Of a stretch of DNA of 64,000 bases, positions 9,573-21,971 are shown piece by piece. The stretch comes from Muscardinus avellanarius (taxonomy: Eukaryota; Chordata; Mammalia; Rodentia; Gliridae), in assembly GCA_963383645.1 (NCBI GenBank), contig OY726563.1, positions 38,199,331 to 38,263,330 on the forward strand. The letters are read 5' to 3'. The notes beneath the pieces were generated by a model. That model ran no database searches, was not told where the DNA came from, and saw only the letters and a program-made list of their open reading frames with translations. Position numbers and translations under genes: made by a program. How positions within the stretch are numbered: position 1 is the stretch's first letter; each line of letters begins with the position of its first letter.

Positions 9573-10306
9573 TGAAGGGTCCAAGAATTGCCCACCAACC
9601 CAAATATCGAAGGACTCACAAGAGATGTAAAATGCAAGCGAGGTTTATTATGCTGCATCTCTGTCCTGGCTAGCCAGGGATCGAGACCAAGACACTAAAT
9701 GGTCGAGGTTCGACCCCCCCCCCCACGCTCTGAATTTTATAACCCTACGAGGGAGTGGTTACACACACGTCAGAGCCCGCCAAAAGTTCGAACCCGCCAA
9801 CCTTAGAATACAACCAATCAGATACAAGGACAAACAAGTACAACCAATAATTTTAAAACATGCATCCACACAGAGCCTGCTAAGGACTGCTTATCTCCCT
9901 TATGGTATGTGTTCGTTCCCTAGGGCTGCCTTTCCCACCCACCTTGGCTGGGCCAGGCTTATCTCTGCACTGAAGAATCTGCCTGGAGAGCAGATTAGCC
10001 TGGCCTTGTTTGCTGATCTAGCTCAGAGATATGGGGATGGGGTCCCATTTACAAAGACCTTGGCCAGCAAGCTGGGGATTAGAGGCTTTGACCTTGTGGG
10101 TCCCCTACCCTGGTCCTTGAATCCTGCAACCTGGGCAGCTGGGCTTATGGATCTTCATTCTATTTCCAATCCTACCTTACTTCTATATCTTAACTCTATA
10201 TTTTAATACCTTATTTCTAATCCTAATATGGAAGAAGACTTCTCTAGTTAACTTCTCATACTGGGGGGAAAGCGCTTCTTCCAGCCTGCTTTCCAGCACC
10301 CCTACA
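9573..10306 (-). mobile_element. Solo LTR, family 1, copy C, nested in LTR E
   Basis: It is a 734-bp TG...CA element, the reverse complement of TGTAGGGGTGC to GGACCCTTCA. The perfect 4-bp TSD is ACAG (9569-9572, 10307-10310). It shares almost its full length with the 5′ LTR at 408-1145. Removing it restores the last bases of LTR E. Confidence 0.93.
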
Positions 10307-10395
10307 ACAGTTTGGGGAGAAGATCAATTCTCCCAAACAAACCACAAAAACAGAAAAACAAAAACCGCAGGTTCTTGTCTTGAGCTAAGGATAAA

Positions 10396-11065
10396 TGTAC
10401 CAGTATTGGGAATGGCCTAGGAAGATTTGAGAAAGCTATGATTATTAATATATTTCTAAAATTGGGTGAAGGGCAAATCTGTGCAAGGACTTGGTTTCTG
10501 CCTAAAAGCAGGCAACTATTCCAATGTAAATTAACCTAGCAAAAGGTGATTAACAAGTCAGTAGGAGAGGAGAACTAGGCCTTTCTCTATCTAAAGACAG
10601 ATCTACATCATAAGCCAGCTAAGATGGTAGGAGGGGTCGAACTTCATGAAAGGAGACACTTTGCCACACCTTGCTGGGGGAGGTACCTTACAGGGACTGT
10701 TAACTATGTCAGAATTACGTAAACAAGATGGAGGTCATGGGTATAAAAAGTCTGGTCCACGTGCTATATGGGGGGGGTGAGTTGGCTCGGGCCACCCTCC
10801 CCCCTCGTGCCATCTTGGCTTGGGGCTGTAACTATTTTCTGTATTTCTATTTTCTGTATTTCTATCTTTTTAATAAACATCTTTAAATCTTCAGCAACTG
10901 TCCAAGCTATGCATATTTATCCTTAGCTTAGGACAAGAACCCGCGGTTTTCTGTTTTTGATTGTTTTGGGTTTTGTTGTGGTTTGGGAGAAAGTGTGTCC
11001 GGGACCCTCGCAGAAGTTCCCGGGGAACAGTTTCCCCACAACCATATTCTCCTGAAAACGTAACA
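10396..11065 (+). mobile_element. Solo LTR D (family 2), nested in opposite orientation in LTR E
   Basis: It begins TGTACCAGTATTGGGAATGG and ends ACGTAACA, with a perfect 5-bp TSD ATAAA (10391-10395, 11066-11070). TATAAAA is at 10742-10748 and AATAAA at 10872-10877. Its 3′ part (TTTATCCTTAGCTTAGGACA onward) is homologous to the inverted piece of LTR E at 10307-10395, so it inserted into a relative of itself. Confidence 0.93.
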
Positions 11066-11549
11066 ATAAATACACATTAGCCTGGACTCTTGCTGAAGAC
11101 TTAAAGAAGTTTATTAAAAAGATAGAAATACAGAAGATAGTTACAGCCCCATGTTGTAACATGAGGGGGTGGTTCGAAAGAATTCACCAAAGATACAACA
11201 TGTGGACCAGACTTTTTTATACACATAACCTTCATCTTGTTCACATAATTCTGTCGTAGTAAAAGTCCCTGTAAGGTACTTCCCCTTTCACCAAAGGTTA
11301 ATCCCCTCCTCCCATCCTAGCTAGATTTATTATGTAGATCTGTCTTTAGAAAGAGGAATTCCTAGCTCTGCTCTCCTATGGACTTGCTAATTACTTTTAG
11401 CTAAATCAATCTAAGTCTCAATAGCCGTTTGCTTCCTGACCAAAACCAAGACCAAACCTTTCACAGATTTGCCCCTCACCCAATTTTTGAAATATCTTAA
11501 GAATTAGAGCTTTCTCAAATCTTCCTGGGCCATTCCCAATACTGGTACA

Positions 11550-12978
<1,429 letters not shown>

Positions 12979-13056
12979 GCCTAGGATGTATTTGGAGGCA
13001 AACAATAATATATCATTTGAACTAGAAGCCCCCAAGGAACCAATTAGCTAAGGCCA

Positions 13057-13250
13057 GAGGTTGGCAAACTTTCTGAATAGGACCCTGATAGTAAATATTT
13101 TAGATTTTGCAGACCAAGAAGCAAAATCAAGGATATTTTGTAGGTACTTATATAGCAACAGAGAAAACAAATTTCCACAAATATTATACTTATGAAATTC
13201 AAAATCTATTAGTAATAATTGAGTAAATTTTTGGTGATATAGGTCCATTA
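13057..13250 (+). mobile_element. hAT-type DNA transposon fossil
   Basis: CCAGAGGTTGGCAAACTTTC then GATAGTAAATATTTTAGATT is the 5′ end of a well-known mammalian hAT (Charlie-group) family. The family name cannot be fixed by eye. The same family appears at 19205-19462. Confidence 0.65.
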
Positions 13251-13457
13251 GTAAAAAAGAATGAGTCTTTGGTTTGAGAATACATTTTGCTTAATTGAGG
13301 TTAAAAATTAGTGTTCCCTATCATAAGACTATAAATGTCCATTTGTTACTGTTGATCTGTAATGAGATTTTCTGTATGTTATTTTTGAAAATGTCTTTTT
13401 ATAGAGAAAAACTCTACCAAACAGTGAATCAATCTGTGTGTATACTTTTTTTCTGGG

Positions 13458-13530
13458 GGGAAGGTACTGACGATTGAACCTAGGGGCGGTATTCTACCTT
13501 TGATACATCTATAGCCCTTTTAATTTTTAA
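13458..13530 (-). mobile_element. SINE tail fragment
   Basis: GGTACTGACGATTGAACCTA, then runs into the L1 3′ UTR. Confidence 0.65.
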
Positions 13531-13731
13531 TTTTTTTAATGTTACCTTTTTAAAAATTTTTTTATTGCTGCATTGTATTTATACATCATGATGAAGCAAA
13601 AAACTTGTGTAGACATAAATGCACACATCACCCAGCCAGCCCCCACCCAGTCCCCACCCCACTCCCTCCCATCCCTCCCTCTCATGCTTGGCTTAGTGGT
13701 TGACTATGATATGAATTAGTACATCGTGCAC

Positions 13732-13734
<3 letters not shown>
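13531..13734 (-). mobile_element. L1 3′ UTR fragment (distal part)
   Basis: It contains TTTTTATTGCTGCATTGTAT, CACATCACCCAGCCAGCCCC and a C/T-rich run, matching the 3′ UTR at 49152-49330. It is interrupted by a SINE with a 15-bp TSD and continues at 13967-14067. Confidence 0.75.
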
Positions 13735-13774
<40 letters not shown>

Positions 13775-13951
13775 TACTGGGGGTGGAACCCAGAGGCTTT
13801 TCTACTTTTGGGCTATACTCCCAGACCAATTTTTATACTTTATTTGGAAACAGGGTCTCACTACATAGCTGAGGCTGGCTTCGAACCTGTGTGATCTCCT
13901 GTCTCAGCCTCCCAAGCGCGGGGATTACAAGCGTCTTCCACTACGCCCGGC
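13735..13951 (-). mobile_element. Type b SINE in L1, (TG)n at tail
   Basis: 15-bp TSD TACATCGTGCACTTT (13720-13734, 13952-13966). A TG run replaces the usual T-run. Confidence 0.92.
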
Positions 13952-13966
13952 TACATCGTGCACTTT

Positions 13967-14067
13967 AAAGAGTTTCCTTCTTCCTTCCTCCTATCCCCAC
14001 AGTTAGGTTGCTTTATTTGCTCCTCTATAGGATCTCCTTTTTCACCTGGAGTTCCTATGACCCGCTT
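13967..14067 (-). mobile_element. L1 3′ UTR fragment (continuation)
   Basis: It resumes after the SINE with AGAGTTTCCTTCTTCCTTCC and GCTCCTCTATAGGATC, parallel to 49340-49430. It is truncated at about 14067. Confidence 0.7.
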
Positions 14068-14069
14068 TT

Positions 14070-14215
14070 AATTTTTATTTTATATTGAAACATGGTTTCA
14101 TTAAGTCACTGTGGATCTGACTAAGTTGCAGAGGCTGGCCTTGAGCCTGCAAATCCTCCTGTCTCAGCCTCCTAAGTACTGTGATTGCAGACGTGTGCCA
14201 CTGTGCCCGTTTCAT
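14070..14215 (-). mobile_element. Tail-less SINE fragment
   Basis: TATTGAAACATGGTTTCATT to GTGTGCCACTGTGCCC. Confidence 0.75.
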
Positions 14216-14420
14216 ATGCGTATGATGTATGTGTATATGTGTTACTGGGGATTGAACTCAGGGGCATTCTATCTTTGAGCTACACCCCCAGGCCTATTTT
14301 AGTTTTTTATTTTGAAACAGGGTCTTGCTTAACTGCTGAGGCTTTCCTCAAACCTGCGATCCTCCTGTCTCAGGCCTCCCAAGCACTAGGATTACGGTAT
14401 TCACTACCACGCTTGGTTTC
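14216..14420 (-). mobile_element. Old SINE
   Basis: GTTACTGGGGATTGAACTCA to TTCACTACCACGCTTGG. Confidence 0.82.
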
Positions 14421-14638
14421 CATATGATTTTAATTGAGCACATTCATTGAATAGAAGGTATTTATAAAATCCTAGTAGATTATTATCTTATATATGCCTT
14501 TTTGTATGTCATTGCATTGCAAATTAATCACTTCCAAATATGTTACATGGAAACTCCTCAGTTGCCAGTTAAATGAATTTTGAAATTTCCTACATATTTA
14601 CATTAAGGACTGAAAAATGATGCCTGGACCATAGGTTT

Positions 14639-14840
14639 TGTGTGTGTGTGTGCTACTGGGGATGGAACTCAAGGAACTTTTACATCTGCCTATGCCCCCA
14701 GCCATATTTTGTTCTTTATTTGTGGAAACAGGATCTTGCTAAACTGCAGAAAGCCTCACTACGTTGCTTCAAACCTGCGATTCTCCTGCCTCAGCCTCCC
14801 AAGTACTGGGATTATAGGTGTGTTCCACCACACCTGGCTC
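14639..14840 (-). mobile_element. Old SINE with short TG run at tail
   Basis: TGCTACTGGGGATGGAACTC to GTTCCACCACACCTGGCT. Confidence 0.83.
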
Positions 14841-14985
14841 TGCGACCATAGTTTGAACTTGAAAACGAAATTTGCAGCAAATTTATATAAAAATGGACAA
14901 TTCACTGCTTGTTTTAATTTTTCTGTGTATAATTCTGAAAGTGTATAATGTGGCTTGAAATTGCTTGTGATTTAAATAATGTTAA

Positions 14986-15208
14986 TTAGCCGGGCGTGGT
15001 GGTGCACGTTTGTAATCCCAGCATTTGGGAGGCTGAGACCTGGAGGATCGCGGTTCGCGGACAGCCTCAGCAGCTTAGTGAGACCCTCTGCAGCTCAGTA
15101 AGACCCGGTTTCAAAATAAAGAATAAAAAATAGGGCAGGGGGTGTAGCTTGGAGGTAAAATGCCCCTGGGTTCCATCCCCAGACCCGCAAAATAAATAAA
15201 TAAATAAT
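14986..15208 (+). mobile_element. Type a SINE
   Basis: AGCCGGGCGTGGTGGTGCAC to a TAAA-rich tail. TAATGTTA is duplicated at both ends. Confidence 0.9.
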
Positions 15209-15352
15209 GTTATTTGTTATCACAGTGACTTTACTGGAGTATGTTTCACATACATGTCCTGTTTTGCCTAATATTGATAAAATTAAGTCACATTTTCAAG
15301 TCTGTAGCAAAAATGAATTTCTAAGAGGGCAGTTCTTCTCATTTGAAAAAAA

Positions 15353-15536
15353 ATTCTTTTTCTGGTGGTACTGGGGTTCCTGGAAGCCCTTCTACCTCCG
15401 GGCTACACGCCCAGAGCTATTTTATATTTTTGAAACAGGGTCTCTTACACCATCGCGGCTGGCTTCGAACCTGCGCGATCCTCCTGTCTCCGCCTCCCAA
15501 GCGCGGGGATTACAAGCGTGCGCCACCACGCCCGGC
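15353..15536 (-). mobile_element. Type c SINE
   Basis: GGTACTGGGGTTCCTGGAAG to GCCACCACGCCCGGC, little diverged. Confidence 0.9.
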
Positions 15537-15579
15537 ACGCGTTTGAAAAATTTCAATCTTCTCTTAAACCCAAAAGACA

Positions 15580-15990
15580 ATGGGCATGGTGGTGTATGCC
15601 TGTAATTTCTGTACTTGGGAAGCTGTTTCAAAATAATAAAAATAGGACTGAAGGTGTAGCTCAAACTCAGAATGTCCCTGTGTTCTGAATCGGGCGTGGT
15701 GGCGCACGCTTGTAATCCCTGAGCTTGGGAGGCTGAGACACGAGGATCGCGCAGGTTTGAAGGCAGCCTCGGCTACTTAGTGAGGCTCTTAGCAACTTAG
15801 TGAGACCCTGTTTCCAAATAAAGTATAAAAAAAATAAGTGTGAGAATATAGTCCAGAAGTAGAAAAGCCCCTGGGTTCCACCCCCAGTACCTCAAAAAAA
15901 AAAAAAAAAAAAAAAAAAAAAGAATATCCTTGGGTTCTATCCCCAGTAAAACACACAAAACACACACACACACGCAAAAGAATCACAATA
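15580..15990 (+). mobile_element. Old SINE with a nested type b SINE
   Basis: Host copy 15580-15688 and 15922-15990. Insert 15689-15921. The imperfect TSD GAATGTCCCTGTGTTCT/GAATATCCTTGGGTTCT marks the nesting. Confidence 0.82.
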
Positions 15991-16169
15991 CAATTCTGTC
16001 ACTGCTAACACATCCAGTGCTGTGTGGTAGGGTGGTAGGGCAAGTCAGGATATTCAGTTTCTAGTTCTGATGCAAATTCATTGAATTGATGATAGTTAAG
16101 TCCAGGAGAATGAACAAAGTTACCATTGACACTAATGGTTCAATAACTCATGGTATATATTTTTTGAAA

Positions 16170-16308
16170 AGGACATTTTATTTTCCAAAGGGTTTTTGAC
16201 AATTTTGTGCATATTTCTAGGGTACATTATGATAATTCAGTACATGAATACAGTGTTTGCTGATCAAATCAGAATTATTGACAATTTCATCTCCTCCAAC
16301 ATTTATTA

Positions 16309-16312
<4 letters not shown>
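16170..16312 (-). mobile_element. Old L1 (L1M-like) 3′ fragment
   Basis: GGGTACATTATGATAATTCA and TGATCAAATCAGAATTATTG are typical of old mammalian L1 3′ ends. The copy continues at 16758-16862 beyond a SINE/microsatellite block, with ACATTTATTATT duplicated at the junctions. Orientation is uncertain. Confidence 0.5.
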
Positions 16313-16361
<49 letters not shown>

Positions 16362-16412
16362 TGAACTCAGGGGCATTCTAGCTCAGAGCTACACCCCTAG
16401 GCCTATTTTATT
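16313..16412 (-). mobile_element. (TG)n run and SINE tail fragment
   Basis: About 23 TG units lead into ATTGAACTCAGGGGCATTCT. Confidence 0.85.
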
Positions 16413-16415
16413 TTT

Positions 16416-16616
16416 TTGCGGGTCTGGGGATGGAACCCAGGGGCATTCGACCTCTGAGCTACACCCACAGCCCTGTTTTCTATTCTTTATTTTGAAACCG
16501 GACCTCACTGAGTTGCAGAGGGCCTCACTAAGTAGCTGAGGCTGTCTGCGAACCGCGATCCTCGGATTTCAGCGTCCCAAATGCTGGGATTACAAGTGTG
16601 CGCCACCACGCCTGGC
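16416..16616 (-). mobile_element. Type a SINE
   Basis: GCGGGTCTGGGGATGGAACC to CACCACGCCTGGC, nested in the tail fragment/16617 copy. Confidence 0.88.
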
Positions 16617-16757
16617 CTATTTTATTTTTTATTTTGAAACAGTGTCTCACTAAATTGTGGAGGGCCTCACTAAGTAGCTGAGGCTGGCGTTCAACCTACG
16701 ATTCTTCTGTCTCAGCCTCCCAATACAGGGATTACAAGCATGTGCCACCACACCTGG
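16617..16757 (-). mobile_element. SINE body/head, probably the continuation of 16360-16412
   Basis: CTATTTTATT is repeated at both junctions of the nested copy, consistent with one older SINE split by it. Confidence 0.75.
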
Positions 16758-16862
16758 CCACATTTATTATTCCTATGTGTTCATGGCCTTTAGACCCTTC
16801 TAGGTTTTTTTTGAAATATGTCACAAATTGTCAAAGACTATACAGATTACCCTTTTTAATAC
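16758..16862 (-). mobile_element. Old L1 fragment (continuation)
   Basis: It continues the 16170-16312 fragment after the SINE block, with ACCCTTCTAGG and TTGAAATATGTCACAAATTG. Confidence 0.45.
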
Positions 16863-17181
16863 AACTGCAGCCTGTTACTTTGACTGCTTAGTAAATAACC
16901 GCTTTGTAAGGCTTTGGGTATGCAATAAATAAATGCCTAGTAAGGCTTTTTACATGGTTAATTCATAGACATAGACTGTTCCCAGTGAAAAGAACCAGAT
17001 CTGAAAGGGCTCACTTCCACACAGTAAGGAATGTTCCAGCAGCGTGGTCATGGTCCTCAGTAGAATAAGTGCTTTACTACACGCTTCTGCATTTGAGAGT
17101 GGGAAAGATCAGAATGTATTTATTCCCTCGCAATAAAGGGAAGAGTAAAAGGAGAATGAAGGACACCTAAATTATCTTTTC

Positions 17182-17351
17182 TTTTTGGTAGGGGGGGGGT
17201 TGACCCCAGGGCATTCTACATCTCCAGCCCTTGTTTATTTTTTTAAAAACAGAGTCTCACTAACTTGCTGAGGCCGGCCTTGAAACTATGATCCATCGGT
17301 TTCAGCCTCTCATGTACTAAGATTACAGGCAGGAGCCACTGAGCCTGGCTT
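17182..17351 (-). mobile_element. Old SINE
   Basis: TTGACCCCAGGGCATTCTAC to GCCACTGAGCCTGGCT. Confidence 0.78.
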
Positions 17352-17383
17352 ATCATTTATTTTTGTTATGATAATTTTATTTA

Positions 17384-17557
17384 TTTATTTATTTTTTTTT
17401 GCAGTACTGGGGATGGAACCTAGGGGCATTCTACCTCCGAGCTACATCCCCAGCCTTATTTTTAATTCTTTATTTTGAAACAGGATCTGAGTTGCAAAGG
17501 GCCTCACTAAGTAGCTGAGGCTGGCCGCGAACCGCGATCCTCCTGTTTCAGCCTCGA
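17384..17557 (-). mobile_element. Type a SINE, head truncated
   Basis: GCAGTACTGGGGATGGAACC to CCTGTTTCAGCCTC, where it stops. Confidence 0.8.
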
Positions 17558-18497
17558 CTTATGGTATATTCAAATAGTATCACAAAGTAACTATTTATGA
17601 ATAATGCGATGAATTTTCACAGGCTTAAACACCTTATATTCTTATAAGCGTTGTAAATTTGTTCCGCTAAGCATTTTTTCCTGTTTTGCGTACATTGTTT
17701 TAATCAATTGTAACACATCTTAAAAGATTCTACTTCATCTTATACTGAATCAGTGCCTTCTTGGCTTCTTTAAAAATATTTTTACCTGGAGTTATTCCAC
17801 GCAAACTACTCACAGAGGCAAGCATTTTTCATGGAATTGAGTCCTTAATAAATGACAACTGAGTAGTATCTAATATTTGATCCTCAGTCGTATCTAATAT
17901 TTGTTAACTCATGAATCACCAAGAGAAACAACTCAAAATTAATTACCTTGTCTTTTAATTAACTGCTGATGTTGTTCTCACTATCTAAACTTTTCAAGCA
18001 GTTGTTCTAGGTGAAAGGCTAATAGTCATACGTTTATTTGCTCTGGACACGATTCTTTGGCTGTTGCAATCAAACACAATTTAATCAAAAAGTTTTCCTT
18101 ATTTGGTTAAGAAATAAACCACTCAGAAAATTTCTTTGTTTGCAGTCTCATTTTCATTTTTCATTTTTGTGAACTTCTGCTGTGATGAAATATTGTTTTA
18201 AATTTTGCTAATTGTTCTCACTGCTGCTTTCCTGTTGGTTGGGAACACTGTAATGAGTGCTTAGTCTGATAATGTTGACATATATTATATTGTTTAGCAA
18301 AGCCATAGTGCTATTGCATAATAAATGCTTTTCCATCAAATTTTATAATAATACACATTCTATTATCCTTTAAAAGCATGACATTTGAAGTCCATTTCTC
18401 TTTTTCTTGTTTTAACATGATAGGCATGCACTGGTAATAAAAGAAAAATGCCATGGTGTTATGCTTGTGGCACTCAAAAAACAGTTGATTTATTATT
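17558..18497. other. AT-rich intergenic sequence, nothing recognised
   Basis: Unique-looking sequence without open frames of note. A degenerate repeat of GTATCTAATATTTG at 17866-17904 is the only local pattern. Confidence 0.5.
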
Positions 18498-18525
18498 TCT
18501 ATGGTACTGGAAATTGGACCCAGGG
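18498..18525 (-). mobile_element. Old SINE tail, left piece
   Basis: GGTACTGGAAATTGGACCCA, resumed at 18772-18800 after the nested copy. Confidence 0.7.
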
Positions 18526-18723
18526 GCCGGGCGTGGTGGCGCACGCTTGTAATCCCAGCATTTGGGAGGCTGAGACTGGAGGATCGCGGTTTCGTGGACA
18601 GCCTCAGCTACTTAGTGAGGCCGCCCGCAACTTAGTGAAACCCTGTTTCAAAATAAAGAATAAAAAATAGGGCAGGGGGTGTAGCTCGGAGGCCGAATGC
18701 CCCTGGGTTCCGTCCCTAGACCC

Positions 18724-18755
<32 letters not shown>
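18526..18755 (+). mobile_element. Type a SINE, young
   Basis: Perfect 16-bp TSD GAAATTGGACCCAGGG (18510-18525, 18756-18771) and A-tail of about 30. Confidence 0.95.
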
Positions 18756-18757
<2 letters not shown>

Positions 18758-18827
18758 AATTGGACCCAGGGTTATTCTAACTCTGAACTACATCAGTAAA
18801 TCAGCAGCCATTTAAAAAAACGTTTTT

Positions 18828-19189
18828 GTCGTGTGTGGTGGCGCACGCTTGTAATCCCCACGCTTGGGAGGCTGAGACAGGAGGATCGCACAGGTTCGAA
18901 GCCAGCCTCAGCTGCTTAGTGAGGCTCTCAGCAACTTAGTGAGACCCTGTTTCCAAATAAAAAAATATAAAATAGGTCTGGGAGTATAGCCCAGAGGTAG
19001 AAGGCCTCTGGGTTCCACCCCCAGTACCACTACCAAAAAAAAAAAAAAAAAAAAGTTTTTGTTTTACAACAGGTCTCACTAAAATGCCAAGAATCTTGCT
19101 ACATTGCTGAGGCTGTCCTCGAACCTGAGATCCTCCTGCTTCAGCCTCCCAAGTACTAGGATTACAGGTGTGTGCTACCACACCTAGCT
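18828..19189. mobile_element. Type b SINE (+) inserted in an old SINE (-)
   Basis: Insert 18828-19052 with GTTTTTGT duplicated. The old copy continues 19055-19189 in the opposite orientation. Confidence 0.85.
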
Positions 19190-19204
19190 AAATATAGTCA
19201 ATTT

Positions 19205-19462
19205 ATAATCGGATCACTGTGATTTGTAGGGCACAGAGCAGCAGTGCAAAGCGATGAGACTATCAGGTATGTTCTACGTTGTAACTCTTCAGTTCTGTGT
19301 TGCATGAAAGCAGCAATAGACAATTTGTAAATGAACGAGCATAACCGTGTCTTCTGCACGTCAGAATCAGAATTTCACATGTGACGAGATGGCTGTATGA
19401 AGACAGGTGACCAGCTAGATTTGGCCTGTACGTTATAGTTTCCTGAACCCTGGTCTAGCGAA
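19205..19462 (+). mobile_element. hAT-type DNA transposon fossil (3′ part)
   Basis: AAAGCAGCAATAGACAATTT, AATGAACGAGCATAACCGTG and GATTTGGCCTGTACGTTATA to CTGAACCCTGGTCTAG match the middle and 3′ end of the family at 13057. Confidence 0.68.
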
Positions 19463-19477
19463 AGGATCAGATGATAG

Positions 19478-19585
19478 CCAGTCCTAGCTTAATGAGAGCC
19501 TCACTAAGTTCCTGAGGCTGGCCTCGAACCTGCAATCCTTCTATCTCAGCCTCCCAAGGGCTGACATTATAGGCCTGCCTTCCCC
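19478..19585 (-). mobile_element. Tail-less SINE fragment
   Basis: AATGAGAGCCTCACTAAGTT to CATTATAGGCCTGCC. Confidence 0.7.
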
Positions 19586-19619
19586 CTCGTCCCCCAGCTC
19601 CCAGGTCTTTTGGTAGGAT

Positions 19620-19940
19620 TCTGTAGCATGCCATCCTAGACTCTTCATGGCACTTCCTAATTTTCCAATTTTAGCTCCTCATACTTCCTGCTTGGTCACT
19701 GCCATTCTCAACTTCTTGGATTTATCAGAACTTCCATATTCTGAAACTTCTGTGCTTTTGCAGATAGGTTGCTGCCTCTGCCTGGATTGCAAACTCCCTT
19801 AAACTCACCTCCCAGCTCTGGCAATCTATCTTCTATTCAACTAGGAGCTTCCCCTGGTCCTCCTAGGCTGACAGGATGCCTCTTATATGAGATCCCAGAG
19901 ATAATTGGGCAAAGTTCATTGCATTTATGACTCTATATTA
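19620..19940. mobile_element. L2-like LINE fossil
   Basis: CTTTTGCAGATAGGTTGCTG then CCTCTGCCTGGATTGC and ACTAGGAGCTTCCCCTGGTC are hallmark L2 3′-region sequences, strongly diverged. Confidence 0.6.
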
Positions 19941-19949
19941 TAGTGTAGA

Positions 19950-20172
19950 ATTTTTTTTTGTGTGTGTGGTACTGGGGCTTGAACCCAGAGACATTCTACC
20001 TCCAAGATACAACCCCAGCCCTATTTTATTTTTTTTAATTTTTATTCTGAAACAGGTTCTCACTACGTTGCAGAGGGCCTAAGTTGCCAAGGCTGGTTGT
20101 GAACCTGCGATCATCCTGTCTCAGCTTCCCAAGTAATGGGATTGTAGGCATGCATCAATGTGCCCTGCTTTG
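19950..20172 (-). mobile_element. Old SINE
   Basis: GGTACTGGGGCTTGAACCCA to GCATCAATGTGCCCTGC. Confidence 0.83.
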
Positions 20173-20316
20173 TAGAATTTATTTGTATACCTCTCCAAGT
20201 AAGTGTAGCTTCAAGACACGGATCTTGTCGATTTGGAAAGTTTTTAAGCCATTATTTCTTTGCCTACTGCCCTATTTCTCTTCTCCTTTTGTGACTTGAT
20301 GTCATAGCTTAGAGAT

Positions 20317-20334
20317 TTCTTTTTTTTTTCTTTC

Positions 20335-20366
<32 letters not shown>

Positions 20367-20547
20367 TTTTTTTTGGTGGTACTGGGGTTCCTGGAAGCCC
20401 TTCTACCTCCGGGCTACACTCCCAGACCTATTTTATATTTTTGAAACAGGGTCTCTTACGCCAGCACGGCTGGCTTCGAACCTGCGCGATCCTCCTGTCT
20501 CCGCCTCCCAAGCGCGGGGATTACAAGCGTGCGCCACCACGCCCGGC
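20317..20547 (-). mobile_element. Type c SINE with long T/CT tail
   Basis: AGAGATTTCT duplicated at both ends. About 55 bases of T-rich tail. Confidence 0.92.
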
Positions 20548-20609
20548 AGAGATTTCTGAGGCTCTGTTTATTAATTTTTTTCAGTCTACTTACTATTGTT
20601 CAGACTGAG

Positions 20610-20815
20610 TATTTTTTTCTTTTTGTAATACTAGGGATTGAGCACATGGGTATTCTACAACTAAGCTATACCCCAGCTCTATTTTATTTTGAAACAGTGT
20701 CTTGCTAGGTTGATGAGAATCTATTTGCTGAGGCTGTCCTCAAACGAACCTGCGATCCTCCTTTCTCAGCCTCCCAAGTAATGGGATTACAAGCATGTGT
20801 CACCATGGCCAGCCA
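20610..20815 (-). mobile_element. Old SINE
   Basis: AATACTAGGGATTGAGCACA to GTCACCATGGCCAGCC. Confidence 0.8.
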
Positions 20816-20819
20816 GACT

Positions 20820-21249
20820 GGGTATTTTCTATTGTTTTGTCTTGAAGTTCACTAATTGTTTTCTCTATCTCCTCCATTTTGCCATTGACCCCACACAATG
20901 AGGTTTATTTTGGTCACTGTATTTTTCAGTTTAAAAATTTCCACTGGATTCCAGGGGTTCAGTCTTTTCTGTCACCATATGAGGATTAGTTTTGGGCTTG
21001 GAACTCTTCCTTATCAATAGTCTTCACATCCTGTGCCCTGGTGGTGGAAGGGGGGGACTCCTCATTACTGCCTTGTGTTGGTGGAAGTCCAAGTCCCCCA
21101 CTCAATCTTGACAGCGAGTGAAGGGGGAATGTTTCCTTGCTCTTGCTTGGTGGGGATGGGAATCTTGGCTTTCTACTAGGCCTCCAATGTGATTACCCTG
21201 GCTGGGAAGTCTAGGAATACTTTATGATTGTAGACCATGTTGAATTGGG
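20820..21249 (-). mobile_element. Old L1 (L1M-like) fragment
   Basis: ATTTTTCAGTTTAAAAATTT and CTCCATTTTGCCATTGACCC resemble late ORF2/3′ UTR of old L1. GTGTTGGTGGAAGTCCAAGT fits the L1M 3′ UTR. It continues after the MaLR at 21592-21765. Confidence 0.55.
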
Positions 21250-21591
21250 GTAAATGTAATGTTTAGATTTAGAATGCCCACCTAGCCTCATAGAAAGAAG
21301 GCAGTGGGGCTTGGTTTCTAAGTAGTGGTCCCTGGGGGGAATAGCCTTGGGGATTCTATAAAGGTCCTTCTTCCCCCTGCTTGCTTTCTTGGTTCTGGCC
21401 TCTGTGATGTGAGCGCAGAGCTCTTGCTCTCTCTCTGTTTCCCACTATGCCACGAGCTCTGTAGATTTGGCCTAACATAGACTGAACCTCTGAAATCTCC
21501 CAAACTGTGAGCAAATAAATCTTCCTTCCTCTAAGTTGTATGTGGTCAGGCTTATTGGGTCACAGCAGTAAGAATGCTCACCAAGATAGAA
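21250..21591 (+). mobile_element. ERVL-MaLR type LTR fossil
   Basis: The 3′ portion AACTGTGAGCAAATAAATCT then TTCCTCTAAGTTGT and TTGGGTCACAGCAGTAAGAA is the characteristic MaLR (MLT/ORR1-like) LTR end, with AATAAA inside. It interrupts an old L1 copy that continues at 21592. Confidence 0.75.
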
Positions 21592-21765
21592 ATCGTCATG
21601 GTGTAATCACTAGGCAGTGGTGAAAGTCCTGACTCTCCACTCAGTTTCCTCTGACACTAACTTGGCAGGAAGGAGGAATGTCTCTTCATAATTGTTTGGT
21701 GGGGATGGAAATTCTGGGTTCTCAGTGCAATTTGGGGGGTGGGGTGATATCTGTAGTACTTTCTT
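21592..21765 (-). mobile_element. Old L1 fragment (continuation)
   Basis: AGGCAGTGGTGAAAGTCCTG and GGTGGGGATGGAAATTCTGG parallel 21050-21170. Confidence 0.45.
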
Positions 21766-21767
21766 TC

Positions 21768-21956
21768 TTTTTTTTTTGCGATACTGGGGATGAAACCCAG
21801 GGGCATTCTACCTTTAAGCTATACCTCAAACCCTATTTTTTAATTCTTTATTTTGAAACAAGGCTTCATTAAGTAACTGTGGCTGTCCTTGAATTGCGAT
21901 CCTCGTCTCAGACTCCCAAATGCTGGGATTACAAGTGTGCACCACCACGCTCAGCT
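21768..21956 (-). mobile_element. Type a SINE
   Basis: GATACTGGGGATGAAACCCA to ACCACCACGCTCAGC. Confidence 0.85.
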
Positions 21957-21971
21957 TGTAGTACTTTCTTT

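Larger units (their letters stand above)
9565..11549 (-). mobile_element. Solo LTR E (family 2), host of two nested LTR insertions
   Basis: The right end is its 5′ terminus (reverse complement of TGTACCAGTATTGGGAATGG) and the left end its 3′ terminus (GTAACA). A perfect 5-bp TSD CTTTG flanks it (9560-9564, 11550-11554). Its own sequence is in three pieces: 9565-9572, 10307-10395 and 11066-11549. These are split by copy C and LTR D. The polyadenylation signal reads TTTATT at 11110-11115 and a TATA-like run lies near 11213-11221. Confidence 0.88.
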
